From NCBI GenBank assembly GCA_018238625.1, contig JABCSY010000007.1:1-64000 (forward strand): a DNA stretch of 64,000 nucleotides. The letters are read 5' to 3'. The translations under genes were made by a program, and so were the position numbers. The first letter of the stretch is position 1; every line of letters begins with the position of its first letter. The stretch comes from Promethearchaeota archaeon (GTDB lineage: Archaea > Asgardarchaeota > Lokiarchaeia > Sigyniarchaeales > SOKP01). Of this stretch, positions 21,459 through 33,000 are shown piece after piece. The notes beneath the pieces are model-generated. The model saw only the letters and a list, made by a program, of their open reading frames with translations. It searched no databases and was not told the origin of the DNA.

Positions 21459-22199
21459 GTGCCTGTTAAGATCAAAAAGGAACCCTTAAGTTCTATCAGG
21501 CTATCGATTAACAATCAAGATATCTTCCGAATGAGTATCAATACACGGGGGAAAAAACACAAGAGAGAATATTTTAGAATCTATTATGGTCACCCAGAGA
21601 ATGATATTAGGGTAATTGATACCGATTCTAAAAATCAACAATTGATTTTACTTGTGAATGAACCTGAAAGGAAATATACTGTGAGAATCTGGGAACCTAA
21701 AAAAAGCGTTTGGTTATCTCAAACTCAAAAATCTCCTAATTTTTTAAGGAAGTATTTAATAGGGATGGACGAAAGCCATCTTTTTATCGCAGAATTACCA
21801 AATAACTTAGGGCCAATCAACAAAATCAAGGATGCTCATAAAGTATTAAAACCAAATAATGTTTTGGAGAAAGAAAAGAAAACAAACAGAATTAAAAGAC
21901 AAGGAGAATGGTTTTTTATTCCAACTACTCAAAAAGAAATAGAATTAATTGAAGATAATTCTAATTTAATAAAAAAGAAGACACCCTTAAGAAGTAATGT
22001 ACGGAGATCGCGTAATTCTCATATTGCTGACCAATTAATTAATATCGGTGAAGAGCAATTTGTAAGCGGAAGGATCTCCCATATTGAACATAAAACTTTA
22101 AAGTTACAGGGTTGGTTTAAAGTTGTAATAAATAATGAAGTTAGAATATCAGCAACATCTAGAAACCAAATCTATAATGGAGTAAAGTTTATAGATTAA
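21459..22199 (+). CDS. Conserved hypothetical protein with RQGEWFFIPT motif
   Basis: 246 aa intact ORF; RQGEWFFIPT, NSHIADQLI, FVSGRISHIEHKTLKLQGW resemble a widespread uncharacterised family (from memory). Confidence 0.65.
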   Translation: MPVKIKKEPLSSIRLSINNQDIFRMSINTRGKKHKREYFRIYYGHPENDIRVIDTDSKNQQLILLVNEPERKYTVRIWEPKKSVWLSQTQKSPNFLRKYLIGMDESHLFIAELPNNLGPINKIKDAHKVLKPNNVLEKEKKTNRIKRQGEWFFIPTTQKEIELIEDNSNLIKKKTPLRSNVRRSRNSHIADQLINIGEEQFVSGRISHIEHKTLKLQGWFKVVINNEVRISATSRNQIYNGVKFID

Positions 22200-22215
22200 A
22201 TAAAATGGAATTAAC

Positions 22216-22398
22216 ATGTCAAGAACATACGTAAAAGGTAGAATCAGTAAGGATAAAAGAAGGGGTTTTAAGCGTACTAAATGCTTTCATGTCGGTTATT
22301 GTCATTGTTGTAATTCTCGAAGAAAAGATTTGAGAAAGGCTAAAGAAAGAGAGGAGATAGAATCAATATTGAATGAATATCATTCAAGAAAGGGGTAA
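22216..22398 (+). CDS. Small basic protein with YCHCC cysteine cluster, likely co-transcribed with 21459
   Basis: 60 aa; KRTKCFHVGYCHCCNSRRKDLRKAKEREEIE; 16 bp downstream. Confidence 0.55.
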   Translation: MSRTYVKGRISKDKRRGFKRTKCFHVGYCHCCNSRRKDLRKAKEREEIESILNEYHSRKG

Positions 22399-22548
22399 TT
22401 TAAAGTTTTATTTTTATAATAAAAGAAACTTTTTTATTTGATAACTTCGAAATTAGATTAATAGTATTTAATATCAATATCTCAATAAAAAAGAGGTAGT
22501 TAAATCATTTTAAACGTTGAAAATTGGAAAAATAAAGCAGTAATTGGA

Positions 22549-23178
22549 ATGATCCTTGGGCAGGTTTTGTTTTTAATCTTAGTCTTTCTAGCTATGATTT
22601 TTTACGCCGGTGGTACGCGCGATAATCCCGCCCTTATAGGATATTCGTTTTGGGGAAATACTATCAGCGATTCAGGACGAATTATAGCGTGGTCGGGCCT
22701 TCTAAATACAACTTCAATGGTGTTTTTATCAACTGCGTTAATAGTATACGCTGTTTCCTTTATGCCCTTTTATATCATAGTTTCTAAATTGTTTTCGGAG
22801 GGAAAGATAGAAAAATACGCAAGTAAAATCGGTTGTATTTTAGGCGTTATCTTTTCCTTGTCATACATTGGAATAGCATTCACTCCTGCTGATGTATTAT
22901 ATACGCCGCACATGATATTCGTTTTGATCGGTTATATATGTGCTTTTGTTATGGCCGTGTTTTTTACTATCGCATTTTTTAAAAACAAAGAATTCTCAAA
23001 TATCTACGCGATAATATTTGCCCTTTTTACAATATTCTATTTTGTTACGCAAATAATTGCTCTAGTAGGGCTCTCATCGGACAGGAACTTAATGGTACTC
23101 ATGCAAAAACTCGGAACATTCGTTAGTATCGGGGTTTTCTTCATAATCGGTTATGGAATATGGAAATTTGAGAAATAA
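22549..23178 (+). CDS. Hypothetical multi-TM membrane protein (DUF998-like)
   Basis: 209 aa, about 6 TM segments. Confidence 0.6.
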   Translation: MILGQVLFLILVFLAMIFYAGGTRDNPALIGYSFWGNTISDSGRIIAWSGLLNTTSMVFLSTALIVYAVSFMPFYIIVSKLFSEGKIEKYASKIGCILGVIFSLSYIGIAFTPADVLYTPHMIFVLIGYICAFVMAVFFTIAFFKNKEFSNIYAIIFALFTIFYFVTQIIALVGLSSDRNLMVLMQKLGTFVSIGVFFIIGYGIWKFEK

Positions 23179-23279
23179 ACTCCATTTCTTTTTTATTTTA
23201 CATTAATTATTATACTAATTCATATTAAAGGAGTAAATAAGTATTTCAAATTAATATTTAGCAACTTAAAGGGGTTAAG

Positions 23280-24206
23280 ATGAACGAAAAATATTTTAAA
23301 AATAAAAACGCAGTAATTACTGGAGCTGCAAGCGGGATTGGCCGAACTTTAGCCTTAGAACTCGCCAAAATGGGAACTAACCTCGTGATTTCAGATATTA
23401 ACTTAGAGAGATTAGAGAAGGTAAAAGAAGAAGCGGAATCATATAAAGTTAAAGTGGTCTTAAACAAGTGTGATGTCTCAAAAAAATCGGATGTTAAAAG
23501 CTTGCGAGATACAACCCTCTCAAACATGAAAGATATACATTTTCTTTTTAGCAACGCAGGAACAGCGGCAGGCGGATATCTCGAAAGTTTTTCAAACGAA
23601 ATATGGAGAAATGTTATCAATGTAAACATATGGGGCATGGTTAATTTAGTTAATGCGTTCATTCCTAAAATGGTAGAACAAGGTTTCGGGCACATTATTG
23701 TAACCAGCTCTATTGCGGGAATAATTGGAGCTGGAGGATTAATTCCGTATAGTACATCTAAGTTTGCTAACTTTGGGTTCTGTGAAGCTTTGTACGGAGA
23801 GTTTAAAGATAAAGGAATAGATGTTTCTATTATTTGCCCGTTCCCTATTAAAACTAATCTAATTGAGACGGCGAAAATGAGTATTCCTCCCGATTTGCTC
23901 AATAAATACAGTCAAGAACAATTAGCTAAAGCCTTTGAAATTGGAAAGGAGCACTATTGGAACGAGTTTACAAAGGAAGGATACGAATTAGAGCGTGCAA
24001 TACGCATTTATCTAAAAAAAGTCGCTAAAAAGAAGCTTTATATAAGCGAACATAAAATAGCGAGATTTCTCTTTTTCATAAAAGGGCTATGGCCAAATTT
24101 TTATAAAAAGCTCGTGAGGAAGGTAGGAGCTGATCACTGTGGCGTATTGGACGAATCAACTCAAAAAGCCATTGAATTCATGGATAACATGTTAGAAAAA
24201 TATTAA
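23280..24206 (+). CDS. Short-chain dehydrogenase/reductase (SDR)
   Basis: 308 aa; GAASGIG, NAG, S...YSTSK motifs. Confidence 0.9.
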   Translation: MNEKYFKNKNAVITGAASGIGRTLALELAKMGTNLVISDINLERLEKVKEEAESYKVKVVLNKCDVSKKSDVKSLRDTTLSNMKDIHFLFSNAGTAAGGYLESFSNEIWRNVINVNIWGMVNLVNAFIPKMVEQGFGHIIVTSSIAGIIGAGGLIPYSTSKFANFGFCEALYGEFKDKGIDVSIICPFPIKTNLIETAKMSIPPDLLNKYSQEQLAKAFEIGKEHYWNEFTKEGYELERAIRIYLKKVAKKKLYISEHKIARFLFFIKGLWPNFYKKLVRKVGADHCGVLDESTQKAIEFMDNMLEKY

Positions 24207-24225
24207 AAAAAAATATTAGATTGAT

Positions 24226-25584
24226 TTAGAGGCGAGTAATGTATCTATTCCGTTCCCACTCGCTTACAACAACTCGATAGGCGTCGTTCTCCTCTAGTTT
24301 CGCGTAATAGAAGTTTTTAAATGGTTCTTCTCCAAACACTTCCTTTAAAAAATCTGAATTTCTAAACTCATTCAAGGCTTCGCTTAAACTTCCAGGTAGG
24401 GAGTTAATTCCTTCTTTTATCATCTCTTTCGTTGTTAAATTGTAGACGTTTCTATCCGTTGGTTCAGTGATTTCTATATCGTCTGATAAAATTCCGTCCA
24501 TTCCAGCCGATAAAAGGACGGCAAATTGTAAGTATGGATTTCCAGCAGGGTCAGGACATCTTATCTCGCATCGAGCAGCAGTAGTTTTACCGTGAAAGTC
24601 AGGCACTCTTATTAAAGGTGACCTGTTCCTAAAACCCCACGCAATATAAACGGGTGCCTCAAACCCTGGAACAAGTCGCTTGTAAGAGTTAGGCCAACTG
24701 CTTAAAACCGCACACATAGCTTTCGCGTGTTTAAGTTGACCAGCGATCCACTTCTTCATAGTATGAGAAATAAAAGCTGGATCGGATTCATCGTAAAATA
24801 GGTTTACTCCGTTTCTCCAAAGGCTCTGATGTACGTGCATCCCAGAACCATTTATACCAGCAAAAGGTTTGGGCATAAATGTTGCCGTCATGTTATTCTT
24901 TGCGGCTACTGTTTTAACTATCATTTTAATTGTATTCGTATTGTCAGCAGTTTCTACTGCTTTACCATAGCGAAAATCGATTTCGTGCTGTCCTAATGCA
25001 ACCTCGTGGTGTAAACATTCTATCTCAATTCCAAAAGCGTCGCAATATTCAGCAATCGTATATCTCATTTTTTCGTTAATATCGTAAGGATCGTAATCAA
25101 AATATCCTCTCATATCTGACGGCTTAAACGCTGCTTCTCTAGATTGTTGTTCTAACATAAAAAATTCCATTTCTGGTGCGCAATAAAAAGTAAATCCTTG
25201 TTTTTCCGCCTTTTTAACGGCTTTTTGAAGAATATAGCGAGGATCGCCTTCATATCTCGTACCATCAGGATTATATATGTCGCAAAAAACGCGAGCTACC
25301 TTTCTATTGTCGTTCCTCCAAGGAACAATGTAAAAAGTGCTGGGATCTGGTACCGCTACTTTATCAGATTCCTCTATCGCTCCATAACCAGTTACAGAAC
25401 TTCCATCAAAGTTCTCGCCTATATCAAAAAATTCTTCGATCCTTTTCGAATTTATCTCAAAAGACTTAATAATACCTTGAATATCGGTAAACTGAAGGTA
25501 TATAAATTTAATATCTTCCTCTTTAACCTTCTCGATTACCGCTTCACATAACCCTTTTCTCTTCGGATCTTCCTTTTCAATCAT
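24226..25584 (-). CDS. glnA: Glutamine synthetase
   Basis: 452 aa; DGSSVTGYGAIEESD, NGSGMHVHQSL, RNRSPLIRVP, RCPDPAGNPYLQFAVLL. Confidence 0.95.
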   Translation of the reverse strand: MIEKEDPKRKGLCEAVIEKVKEEDIKFIYLQFTDIQGIIKSFEINSKRIEEFFDIGENFDGSSVTGYGAIEESDKVAVPDPSTFYIVPWRNDNRKVARVFCDIYNPDGTRYEGDPRYILQKAVKKAEKQGFTFYCAPEMEFFMLEQQSREAAFKPSDMRGYFDYDPYDINEKMRYTIAEYCDAFGIEIECLHHEVALGQHEIDFRYGKAVETADNTNTIKMIVKTVAAKNNMTATFMPKPFAGINGSGMHVHQSLWRNGVNLFYDESDPAFISHTMKKWIAGQLKHAKAMCAVLSSWPNSYKRLVPGFEAPVYIAWGFRNRSPLIRVPDFHGKTTAARCEIRCPDPAGNPYLQFAVLLSAGMDGILSDDIEITEPTDRNVYNLTTKEMIKEGINSLPGSLSEALNEFRNSDFLKEVFGEEPFKNFYYAKLEENDAYRVVVSEWERNRYITRL

Positions 25585-25688
25585 TTTTTACATCAATTTA
25601 TATTATTTACAATTCTGACAAAGGGAAAAGTTCCCTATTTTTATTTTATAAATATAATTGATATTAAAAACATATAAATTTTAGGGTC

Positions 25689-25750
25689 TTTATAAAGGAT
25701 ATGAATCTTTATGATAGTCCATTTATAAAGGGTATAAAATTCTATGATAG
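25689..25750. repeat. Two tandem 29-bp direct repeats (33-bp period) upstream of glnA
   Basis: TTTATAAAGGATATGAATCTTTATGATAG (25689-25717) and TTTATAAAGGGTATAAAATTCTATGATAG (25722-25750), 24/29 identical by eye. Confidence 0.6.
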
Positions 25751-25949
25751 AAATTTAAAAAACATTTATGTTCCCTTTAATAATCGAAATCTTTTTTTTG
25801 GAATATTCAAAAAGTAAACTATCAGTAGAATTCATTAAAGCTCTCTAAAGATTCTATATAAGATTTTATTGAATTTGGAATGTCTGGATCCGCTTGATCG
25901 ACATTACTAACATCTAAAGATTTTTAAAAGCGAATAGAAATTTATGGAT

Positions 25950-26894
25950 TCAAAAAAAATCCATATCATGACTTAACATAGGGTTTTTTTCCGTACATGG
26001 AACCCCAAATTGGCAAAATTCACAACCTACAAGGAAAATATCTTCTTTTAATTTCCAGTTAATACGCCGGGAATCAGGCTTCAGAATTGAACCAAGACGC
26101 GGTACCATTTTTCTTGCAACCTTCATACGGTATTTATTACATTTTACTTTATTATGTCCTTTTACTGTAATCGCATTAGCAGGGCACTTGTTTATGCATT
26201 CTTTGCAAATTCCTTTTGCATAATATAAACAATTGGCATAAGGTTCATCGCTCTTTCTTCGAGAAATTTTGATTGGGGCATTAGTAACCACTGAGGCTAA
26301 TCGAATATTACATCCTACTTCAGTGATAAGTCCTTCGTGCAAACTGAAGGTTCCTAATCCCGCAGCAAAAGCGATATATCTTTCAGACCAAGTAGAATAA
26401 TACCCTCCTTTTAAAACAATCGAATAAGAATCACTAAACAACCCAGATATAGCATTATAATTTTTTTCTTTAAAGAAATTAATTGTTTGCTTTATTAAAT
26501 ACCTTTTGAATTCATTTCCATAATTTCTAGCAACGGAATAGATTTCAGCTGGTAATGTTATTTTAGGTAATACAATTGGGTTATTACTTTCCTTGCGAAT
26601 CTTATCAACAAAAGGAAACACTATTGATACTACATAAAGGTCCGATGCTGGCAATTGATCTTGACCACTTGCTATCCACATTTCTAGAGGTGTTAAATGT
26701 TTCTGACCTATAATTTTTTTAAACTTATGAAAAATGGGATCATTGCCTTGAGCAACGCCTACTAATGGATGAGAAAAAATATTTCCACCCCCATATTTCT
26801 CTGGAAGACGGTTAAGCTTACTAATTTTAAATTCTTCTTCTAAAAATCCTAATAATTCATCATTCATTAATCCTAAAGAATTAGATTGCTCCAT
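25950..26894 (-). CDS. 4Fe-4S epoxyqueuosine reductase (QueG)-like protein
   Basis: 314 aa; CKECINKCPANAITV, CEFCQFGVPC; QueG-like N-terminal region. Confidence 0.65.
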   Translation of the reverse strand: MEQSNSLGLMNDELLGFLEEEFKISKLNRLPEKYGGGNIFSHPLVGVAQGNDPIFHKFKKIIGQKHLTPLEMWIASGQDQLPASDLYVVSIVFPFVDKIRKESNNPIVLPKITLPAEIYSVARNYGNEFKRYLIKQTINFFKEKNYNAISGLFSDSYSIVLKGGYYSTWSERYIAFAAGLGTFSLHEGLITEVGCNIRLASVVTNAPIKISRRKSDEPYANCLYYAKGICKECINKCPANAITVKGHNKVKCNKYRMKVARKMVPRLGSILKPDSRRINWKLKEDIFLVGCEFCQFGVPCTEKNPMLSHDMDFF

Positions 26895-27044
26895 TTTTAA
26901 AATTTTATTAAATTTTCAATTTTCATTTATATTTTGAACCGTTTAATATATAGGAAATATTGATTTTTAAAATATTTCATAAAATAAAGGTATTAAAACT
27001 AAAAGAAGATATAATTTTTAGAGTTCGATTTTAAAAAATGGATT

Positions 27045-27920
27045 TTAACATTCAGATATATATTTATAAAAATGCTTAAAATATCCTTTAGTTTTGTGAG
27101 TAATGAAATTTCCTTTAATCTCTGGGTCGTCAATTACATTTTGAATGTTGAAACCCTCTTTTATTACAAAAAGATTCATATATTTATTTGATATCGCCTT
27201 TTCCGGGCATATATAAACACAACGCATACAAAAAGTGCACTTATTTCCAAATATTATTTTATCATTGCTTGTAGATATGTTTCCTGTGGGACATTCTCTT
27301 ATACATTTACCACATAAATTACATGAGTCTGTTGTTACTAGATATTTACCAAAATAAGACGCACCACTACTCTCTGCTTTATTGAACAAATAAGTTCCAA
27401 TTTTTAGCCATAAACTATTTTTTTGAAGATTTAACTTTCCCAATAGTATTTCTTTAGTTCCTTTTTTAACCTTCTTAACAGCTACTTCGTATAACTGTTT
27501 AATTAGAGAATCGTTGTATTTGAACATTACATTAGCAGGCATAACAATCAAGTTTTCATGAAATACTTTATACCCTTTTTTGCTAAGGTATTTTCTAACC
27601 AAGCTTGTAGAACCACCAGAACAAATTGGATCTCCTGCTGTTTTGAAAGTAAATGTTTTTTTATCATCTTCTACATTTGGCAACCTATCAAGAAAATCAA
27701 AAAATATTTTTGGAGCGCTAAACGCATGTACAGGGTGCCCAAAACCTAGAAGGTCGTAATCTCCTATAGAAAGCGCAAGCTTTTTATTTAAAACATCCTC
27801 AATAGGTATAAGCTTTGTAGTGAATCCTTTTTTTTTGAACTCGTTTGCAAACAAGTTCGCAACTATTTCAGTGTTTCCCGTCCCAGAAAAATAGATAATT
27901 CCTATATTTTGAATAAGCAT
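27045..27920 (-). CDS. EFR1-family ferrodoxin (flavodoxin-like domain + two 4Fe-4S clusters)
   Basis: 291 aa; IYFSGTGNTE flavodoxin P-loop; CNLCGKCIRECP and CTFCMRCVYICP. Confidence 0.85.
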   Translation of the reverse strand: MLIQNIGIIYFSGTGNTEIVANLFANEFKKKGFTTKLIPIEDVLNKKLALSIGDYDLLGFGHPVHAFSAPKIFFDFLDRLPNVEDDKKTFTFKTAGDPICSGGSTSLVRKYLSKKGYKVFHENLIVMPANVMFKYNDSLIKQLYEVAVKKVKKGTKEILLGKLNLQKNSLWLKIGTYLFNKAESSGASYFGKYLVTTDSCNLCGKCIRECPTGNISTSNDKIIFGNKCTFCMRCVYICPEKAISNKYMNLFVIKEGFNIQNVIDDPEIKGNFITHKTKGYFKHFYKYISEC

Positions 27921-28052
27921 CTTTATGTGATTTTAAGATTTATTATTTAAAATTGTTTTACTTACTTTAATATTATACTTATTTGGGCTCAAAACAAATT
28001 AGTTAAAAGATTTACAAAAAACTCCTTTCAAATATTAAACCATCGAGATAGT

Positions 28053-29084
28053 TTATATTGATATCTCTCTTTTTTTCAATTTATATATACCTAACACTAA
28101 AAGCAAAACAGCTATGATGATCCAAATTAATAATGAGAAAATCGGTAAATAATAATTTGTTTTTTCTAAGCCACCAAGATCTATATTCTGGTCAGGATCT
28201 ATTGTAGATGCAAATTTATATACTCCTGTTAACATTCCGAACATACTTTGCCAACTTCTTGAAGGAGGTATTGCATTTAGAGCTTCCATAAAAAAGATAA
28301 AAACATTTCCTAAATGATAGCCCAGATCAAAATGGTATAACTGGAGAGTTTCATAGAAATCACCTACTAATGTCCTAATGAATTGGAAGCCAACAAAAGT
28401 TAATATAATAATTAAGATTATTACAACAGATACATTTTTGGATTTTTTAAAAATTGAAGACAAAGCCATTGTGATACTGGTAAATAAAAATAAAATAAAA
28501 AGACTATATAAGTACAAGGCTGTTAAAAAGGGTATTAGACTGATAAAATGATCGATGTTTCCTGAATTAATAAGTACAGTAATCCATCCTATTGAAAAAA
28601 TTGCAATAAAACTTAGAACCATTCCAAGTAGAAAAACAGCTAAATATTTTCCTAAGAAAATTTTTGTACGAGTAATTGGTTTACTAATTAGAATAAGCAT
28701 CGTACCAGTCTTTATTTCTTCAGCAATAAGAGGTGCGCCAGAAGTTCCAATAACTATTGTGAAAACGATTCCTAATGTCCAAAAAAAAACAGAAAACACA
28801 AGAGAGAAGCTAATAACTGTAGCTGCATGATGAGGAGACACGAGTCCAAAATCTATTACAGAGGGTATCAATAGAAAGAGAAACGGGACGATTAACATAA
28901 TAAAAATTACAATTAATCCTTTTTTCATTGATGAGATATCTCTATATGTCTTTTTAATTACTACATCCGTTTTTTGGAAAATATTCTCAGACAACCAAGC
29001 GCGAACAGGTAAAATAAATTTTTCCTTAAATGCGATATTTTTATTTTTTCTATCCTTAGTTGTTTTAATGTTAAGCTTTTTCAT
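28053..29084 (-). CDS. ABC-2 type transporter permease
   Basis: 343 aa, about 6 TM; ISKPITRTKIFLGKYLAVF; overlaps the ATPase by 4 nt. Confidence 0.85.
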   Translation of the reverse strand: MKKLNIKTTKDRKNKNIAFKEKFILPVRAWLSENIFQKTDVVIKKTYRDISSMKKGLIVIFIMLIVPFLFLLIPSVIDFGLVSPHHAATVISFSLVFSVFFWTLGIVFTIVIGTSGAPLIAEEIKTGTMLILISKPITRTKIFLGKYLAVFLLGMVLSFIAIFSIGWITVLINSGNIDHFISLIPFLTALYLYSLFILFLFTSITMALSSIFKKSKNVSVVIILIIILTFVGFQFIRTLVGDFYETLQLYHFDLGYHLGNVFIFFMEALNAIPPSRSWQSMFGMLTGVYKFASTIDPDQNIDLGGLEKTNYYLPIFSLLIWIIIAVLLLVLGIYKLKKREISI

Positions 29085-30046
29085 TTATTCTCGCTCTCCT
29101 TTTTTAACATAGTATCCATAAAAATATCCTGTAAAGATCGTTCTAGTTGATGGAAACTAAATAAAATTGTATTATGTTCAATTAATAAATGCGGAAGAGT
29201 TTCTCTAAGCTTTTTCAGATCTTTTGGTATTGCATGAATTTTTCCGTCTGGTTCATTTATTCGGACATTTGAAACGGAACTTTGTTTTTTTAATACTTCT
29301 AAGAATTTATCATTCATGTTTGTATCAAAAACATATAAATTTCTAACGAACCTTTTTTTAATGTTACTAATGGAATCAAAGATTACAATCTCGCCGTGAT
29401 TTATCATTACTACATCTTCACACATTTGTTCTATTTCTGATAAAATATGACTTGAAATGAAAACACTTACATTTTTCGATAATTCTTTAATTTTTTTGAT
29501 TACATCTGCTCTCCCTATAGGGTCTAAATTTGCAGTCGGTTCATCTAGTATTAGAACTTTTGGTTCATGGATTAATGCAGCAGCAATAGCAATTTTCTGT
29601 TTTTCTCCACCCGAATATGTTTCAATGTTTCTATTCCTAGCTTCAAAGAGATTAAAAGATTCTAATAATTCTTGTGCTTTTTTTTTTGCATTTATTCTTT
29701 GCAACCCTCCCAATTGTCCTAAATAAATGAGATATTCTTCACCAGTCATATCATCATAAAAAACAGGGTCTTGAGGTATAAATCCAATTAATTGTTTAGC
29801 CGCTACAGTTCCTGCATTCTCATCTCGTATTTTTGCTCTACCTTCTGTTATTGAAATCGCTCCTATTAACATATTGAGTGTTGTTGTTTTTCCAGCACCG
29901 TTTGGACCTAAGAATCCATGAATTCCTGGTTTAATACGAAGATTAATTTGTGAAACCGCTTTTAAAGCTTTTTCACCTTTCCCATAGACTTTAGTTAGAT
30001 TTTCAGTCCAAATTTCATATTGATGTATAGAACCCTTTTTTATCAT
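29081..30046 (-). CDS. ABC transporter ATP-binding protein
   Basis: 321 aa; GPNGAGKTT, YSGGEKQKIAIAAAL, LILDEPTANLDP. Confidence 0.9.
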   Translation of the reverse strand: MIKKGSIHQYEIWTENLTKVYGKGEKALKAVSQINLRIKPGIHGFLGPNGAGKTTTLNMLIGAISITEGRAKIRDENAGTVAAKQLIGFIPQDPVFYDDMTGEEYLIYLGQLGGLQRINAKKKAQELLESFNLFEARNRNIETYSGGEKQKIAIAAALIHEPKVLILDEPTANLDPIGRADVIKKIKELSKNVSVFISSHILSEIEQMCEDVVMINHGEIVIFDSISNIKKRFVRNLYVFDTNMNDKFLEVLKKQSSVSNVRINEPDGKIHAIPKDLKKLRETLPHLLIEHNTILFSFHQLERSLQDIFMDTMLKKESENK

Positions 30047-30066
30047 TTACCTCTTATCTCCTTTCT

Positions 30067-33000
30067 TTATTTTCTTTTTATTAAAATCATCTCTTTTTGC
30101 CTTTTGCTATATCTTCTATAAAAAATATAAATACTTGCTATAGCTCCTAAAATGACAAAAGTCAAAATTATTTGAATTTGATTAGGTGGAACTAATACTC
30201 GAATGCTACTAATGGTTGATATTAATCCACTTTTATCGTGCATAATAATATTGATATCTTTCCAACCTGAACTAAGTGAAACACGAATATCTTTGTTTGT
30301 TACATGACCTTGACTTACACCATTTACGATCACTTCAAAATAATCATAACTTGCGTCGGTATCCCATTCAATTTTAAAATTATGGGAACTCATCGATCCT
30401 AAATCAGTAGGAGATAATATCTGAACCGAAAACTTTGAATTTATGCAATATAAGCTATCTTGACTTACCACTAAGATTTCACTTCTATTATCTTCGTTTA
30501 AATCTAAGAGAGGGTAAATCGAAGATACATCCAAATTAAATCTATATAAAAATTTTCGTTTCATTACATCCAGAATTTCAAAAGTCGGAGATTGAGAGTA
30601 TGATTCCCAACCATATTCATCAGTTGATTTAACAAATAAATCACGGTCTATTAAGATTTCACTATAATTGTCTCCATTGATATCTCCAATATTTTCGAAA
30701 TTTCGAATAAATTCATAAGAAGGATATGAAAAAAAAGGATTTGAACACTCAAAAGGTTCAAGATCCCATCTAAATTGTGTTAATTCAATTCCTTCATTTT
30801 CATCGCTATTGTATACATCGTAAAATTGTATTCGACATCCTCTACAATCCCATCCTTCAGACTGGAATCCAACTATTGCATCTGAAATCCCATCATTATT
30901 AATATCTCCTATAGAAGAAAAAGGCATTTTAGATTTACTAGAATACTCTGCATCATAATTTTGATATATATTTTGAAAAGATTCTTTAAATAAAACAATG
31001 GGATTTGAATCCCCAGAATTACCGCTATAGATTTTCACTTCACGTGTAGGAGTGTAATATCCATTTGTAGGTCTATATATACCTACATGATCTAAAAAAG
31101 TATCTCCATTAAAATCCTCGTAAGATGTTAATAGTTTAAGTCTAACTACATCCAAGCTAAAGTCAACACTTCCAGCAGTTAAACTTGAATACCAGTTTAC
31201 TGATACTAGTCCATAGGTGGGAATTATACTTATGGTAGACTTGTTATTAATATCTACTGTTTTAATATCAGTGAGTGCTATATCTCCACTCTCAGAATAG
31301 ACATACTTGCCTAAAATTAGTCCTATCTTTCCATTAACAGATATAATTGTTTTTCCTGGAAGTTCGTAAGGTTTGAAACCATACCTATCTACATTAGGAA
31401 ATGAAGGGATTATTTCCCATTTGTAATCAATAGCTACTTCTGAATCTGTATAATTATCAAAATATGAGATTGATGTGTCCCAATATGGATTCTCGATTAA
31501 TTTATGAGAACAATTATATTTATCTCCAAATTTAAAAATTCCACTTATTATCCAGCTATTTAGACTATTATTTATTGGTAAAATTCTTACATTCTGATAT
31601 GGAATAATAGTTTTATTAAGACTCCATTTATCAAAGAATAAATTATTTTTTATATCAAAAAGGCGTATTCTTGAACTCCAAGCATCATCTGGATTTTCAT
31701 TGAAACCTTCCTTTCCAATAACGGCAATAATATCTAAGTAATTATCTCCAGTTCCGTTAATTACTTCAAAACTTTGAACTTCTAAGTCTAATAAATTAAC
31801 ATCATTAAACTCACTTTCCCATTCATTAACAGAATATTTCCATATATAATATGGGTCATATTCATTATCAAATAAACCCCAATAAAAAGCCCCTAATCCA
31901 AAATTATCAATTATTAAATCAAAAGGAATTTGATTATTTGAAACATTTATTCGAATTCTTATTTCCTTATTTGAATTTATAAAATCTGATAATGTAGTTT
32001 TATTTTCATAATCAAATTCTAAACATGGATATGCATCTTTAGTTCCACGAGTGATTATCCACATATGATCATACTGATAACCAGTATTATTTAATGGATA
32101 ATCTGAATAGTTAGTTCTCGGACTTTTAAAGCCTCCCTTTAAATCAGGATAAGTATGATTATTCCACGTTGTATGCTGATTATCCCAATTGCATATAACC
32201 CATCTTTCACTTGTAGCGTTATAAATTTCATAAGTAAAAGTATACCCGCTAGAGGATGATGTATTTACCATTAATTTAGTTTGCATTTTGAATGCTGAGA
32301 GTCTTTCTATTTGAGAAAGGGGAAATTCCATCCCGCCTAATAATTTATCCTCTAAAAAATCCAATGGGACAATTAGATCCACTACGGCATTCCAGGATCC
32401 AGAATCCTGTGTTGCCTTTACAGTATAGTTTCCATAAGAATAAATATAATCTACTGTTAATTTATCGATTGCAAGTGTAAATGCTGTTGCATTAACTGCT
32501 TCTAATTTGATTTTTACTAGTTTTTGGTCTCCTAGTGTTAAATTTTCTAAATTATTCAGGATTTTTGTCATATTTGTATATAATGCCGTATTATTTATAG
32601 CTGGTGTACTGATTTTATTCCAATGACCACCATTAGAAAAGTTAAAAATATACATGTCAATTTGTTCAATAAGAGCGCTTGATAAAAATCCTTGATAATC
32701 TACAACAAGATTATGTAGCTCACTATTGATAGGATTAGATAAATTAAATGATAATTCTACATTGATCTTATCTTTTCCAGCTGTTGGTACAGAATTTAAA
32801 ACCCAATATTGATTATCTCCACTTTCAACGCTACCTACAGATGTACTATTAGAAGTTGTTCCAATCTTTAGTGATTTTGTTGAATCTGATGAATTATAAG
32901 ACGTATATGTATAGTTTGAATTTTGATTTCCCCATAGATCAAATTCCCTATTGGTAGAAGTTCCATTAATCAGTTCAATACTTTCTGCGCGTAATAATGA

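Noticed and set aside
23258-23902. - strand 214-aa ORF
   Set aside because: Long, but antisense to a clear SDR gene; composition typical of a shadow ORF.
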